7,245 nucleotides of DNA from Lachnospiraceae bacterium (lineage in GTDB: Bacteria; Bacillota; Clostridia; Lachnospirales; Lachnospiraceae). The stretch covers positions 1-7,245 of the forward strand of contig JAFUXY010000049.1 in NCBI GenBank assembly GCA_017477005.1. The letters are read 5' to 3'. The notes beneath the pieces were generated by a model. It ran no database searches. It worked only from the letters and a program-made list of their open reading frames with translations, and was not told the DNA's origin. Shown here piece after piece: positions 6,597 through 7,245 of the stretch; within the stretch, counting starts at the first letter, position 1; every line of letters starts with the position of its first letter. Made by a program: the position numbers and the translations under genes.

Positions 6597-6896
6597 TTAT
6601 TCAATCGTCAGAATGTCTGAAAAACCGGTGACATCAAAAATCTCCTTGATTTCCTCCGACGCATTCCGAATCACCATGCGCCCCTGCTTATTCATGATTT
6701 TTTGAGCGGAAAGCAGTACACGCAGTCCTGCGGAGGAAATGTACTCCAACTCCTTGCAATCCACGATAAGTTCCGTCACGCCGTCCAATGACTCTTTGAT
6801 CGCGCTTTCCAGTTCCGGCGCCGTTGTCGTGTCGAGTCGTCCCCCCAGAGTGACAACAAGACCTGTTCCATTTGTTTCTTTGTTGATGTTTAGCAT
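6597..6896 (-). CDS. STAS-domain anti-sigma factor antagonist
   Basis: This 99-residue protein is a single STAS domain of normal length, like SpoIIAA or RsbV. It starts with the strand LVVTLGGRLDTTTAPELE, typical of this family. The central motif ELEYISSAGLRVLL (49-62) holds Ser54 and Ser55 at the place where the regulatory serine of partner-switching proteins is phosphorylated. The usual Asp before the serines is Ile here. The ATG at 6896 has AAGGAGG at 6910-6904, seven bases upstream, overlapping the likely stop of the preceding gene. In the partner-switch scheme, the unphosphorylated form binds an anti-sigma kinase and frees a sigma factor. No kinase, phosphatase or sigma gene is visible here. 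It sits between a short unknown gene and a broken sensor-MFS gene, so its present role is uncertain. The coding sequence itself appears intact. Confidence 0.88.
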   Translation of the reverse strand: MLNINKETNGTGLVVTLGGRLDTTTAPELESAIKESLDGVTELIVDCKELEYISSAGLRVLLSAQKIMNKQGRMVIRNASEEIKEIFDVTGFSDILTIE

Positions 6897-6908
6897 TTGG
6901 TATCCTCC

Positions 6909-7158
6909 TTATCTTTCTTCCATTGCCGTAAAGAATTTTATTAGTTCCGATGTGGACAACTCCATCCACGTAGTGCGCATAGGATGTGCTCGCCCGCGCA
7001 AGCTCCTTCGCCAAGACTTTTTGGCATTCCTCATAGCAAGACTGGGGAACAACCGTTTCAGGGTTGTCGCTGTCAATCTGCATAATGGGCATCAATTCTA
7101 TCACAAGGACAATTGCTGGCGTGCTCCGAAACATTTTCCTTACGATTGTCGTATTCAT
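6909..7158 (-). pseudogene. Short unknown gene, probably frameshifted, upstream of the STAS gene
   Basis: An ATG at 7158, with AAGGGG some eight bases upstream, opens MNTTIVRKMFRSTPAIVLVI and continues through CYEECQKVLAKELARAS and YAHYVDGVVH. That frame then runs on into the STAS gene. At about 6945-6960 another frame takes over naturally with SELIKFFTAMEER and a stop at 6911-6909, immediately before the STAS ribosome binding site. One extra base (or two missing) would join them into a protein of about 83 residues. Residues 9-27 are hydrophobic and could be a signal or membrane anchor. I do not recognise the family. It may be a complete small protein, or the two ends of a longer gene that lost its middle, like the other damaged genes nearby. 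Confidence 0.4.
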
Positions 7159-7186
7159 TCCCGTTCCCCTTGATCCAATATTCGAT

Positions 7187-7245
7187 CATCAATAATCGGT
7201 AATGGAAACCTTCTTTCCGTAGATCGTGGCAAAGTCATCACGCAT
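7187..7245. repeat. 59-base direct repeat, copy 2, at the right edge
   Basis: Identical to 480-538 for its whole length and still matching at the last base of the window, so the true repeat may be longer. Confidence 0.9.
7189..7245 (-). CDS. 3' end of a second copy of the HAD phosphatase gene, running off the right edge
   Basis: The minus strand reads the last 18 residues of the phosphatase (MRDDFATIYGKK, then VSITDY) and its TGA at 7191-7189, identical in DNA to the end of the gene at 482. Here the stop is followed by unrelated sequence and, 30 bases on, by the ATG at 7158. Whether a full second gene lies beyond the edge, or only this tail, cannot be told. Confidence 0.6.
   Translation of the reverse strand: MRDDFATIYGKKVSITDY

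Overview
All supported genes lie on the minus strand, so biological order runs from the right edge to the left. The window looks like a member of the Bacillota, probably class Clostridia. Ribosome binding sites are strong AGGAGG types and extended -10 promoters are present. Protein families typical of anaerobic clostridia occur: a polyferredoxin/TlpA fusion, a CD1871A-like CXXC membrane protein, and the AAA-ATPase-like/PD-(D/E)XK family that is often multicopy in these genomes. No rRNA, tRNA, CRISPR array, transposase or phage gene was seen.

Layout from right to left. Positions 7187-7245 hold a second copy of the last 59 bases of the phosphatase locus found at 480-538. Next come a short, probably frameshifted unknown gene (7158-6909), an intact STAS anti-anti-sigma gene (6896-6597), and the broken remains of an MFS-type protein with an N-terminal sensor-like segment (6558-5618). 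The MFS remnant runs without a gap into a fragment of an AAA-ATPase-like gene (copy B, 5617-5096), which a hairpin terminator follows.

The centre is clean and compact. An extended -10 promoter near 5021 leads into three tightly packed genes: a thioredoxin-fold lipoprotein (4958-3618), a small membrane protein ending in a CXXC motif (3615-3172), and a membrane polyferredoxin fused to a TlpA-like thioredoxin (3167-1749). Together they look like a route that carries electrons from cytoplasmic reductant through Fe-S clusters to thiol proteins outside the membrane. A secreted HAD-family phosphatase (1597-482) follows, with its own extended -10 promoter.

At the left is a second deleted AAA-ATPase-like gene (copy A, 426-92), then the first nine codons of an unknown gene that leaves the window. 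Copies A and B are in the same orientation and flank the intact block. A keeps the Walker A half and B keeps the Walker B half. They share two near-identical blocks whose only four differences inside the aligned coding sequence are synonymous. The flanks therefore look like a decaying, recombination-prone setting around a well-preserved redox operon. The 59-base repeat at the right edge could be biological or an assembly boundary.
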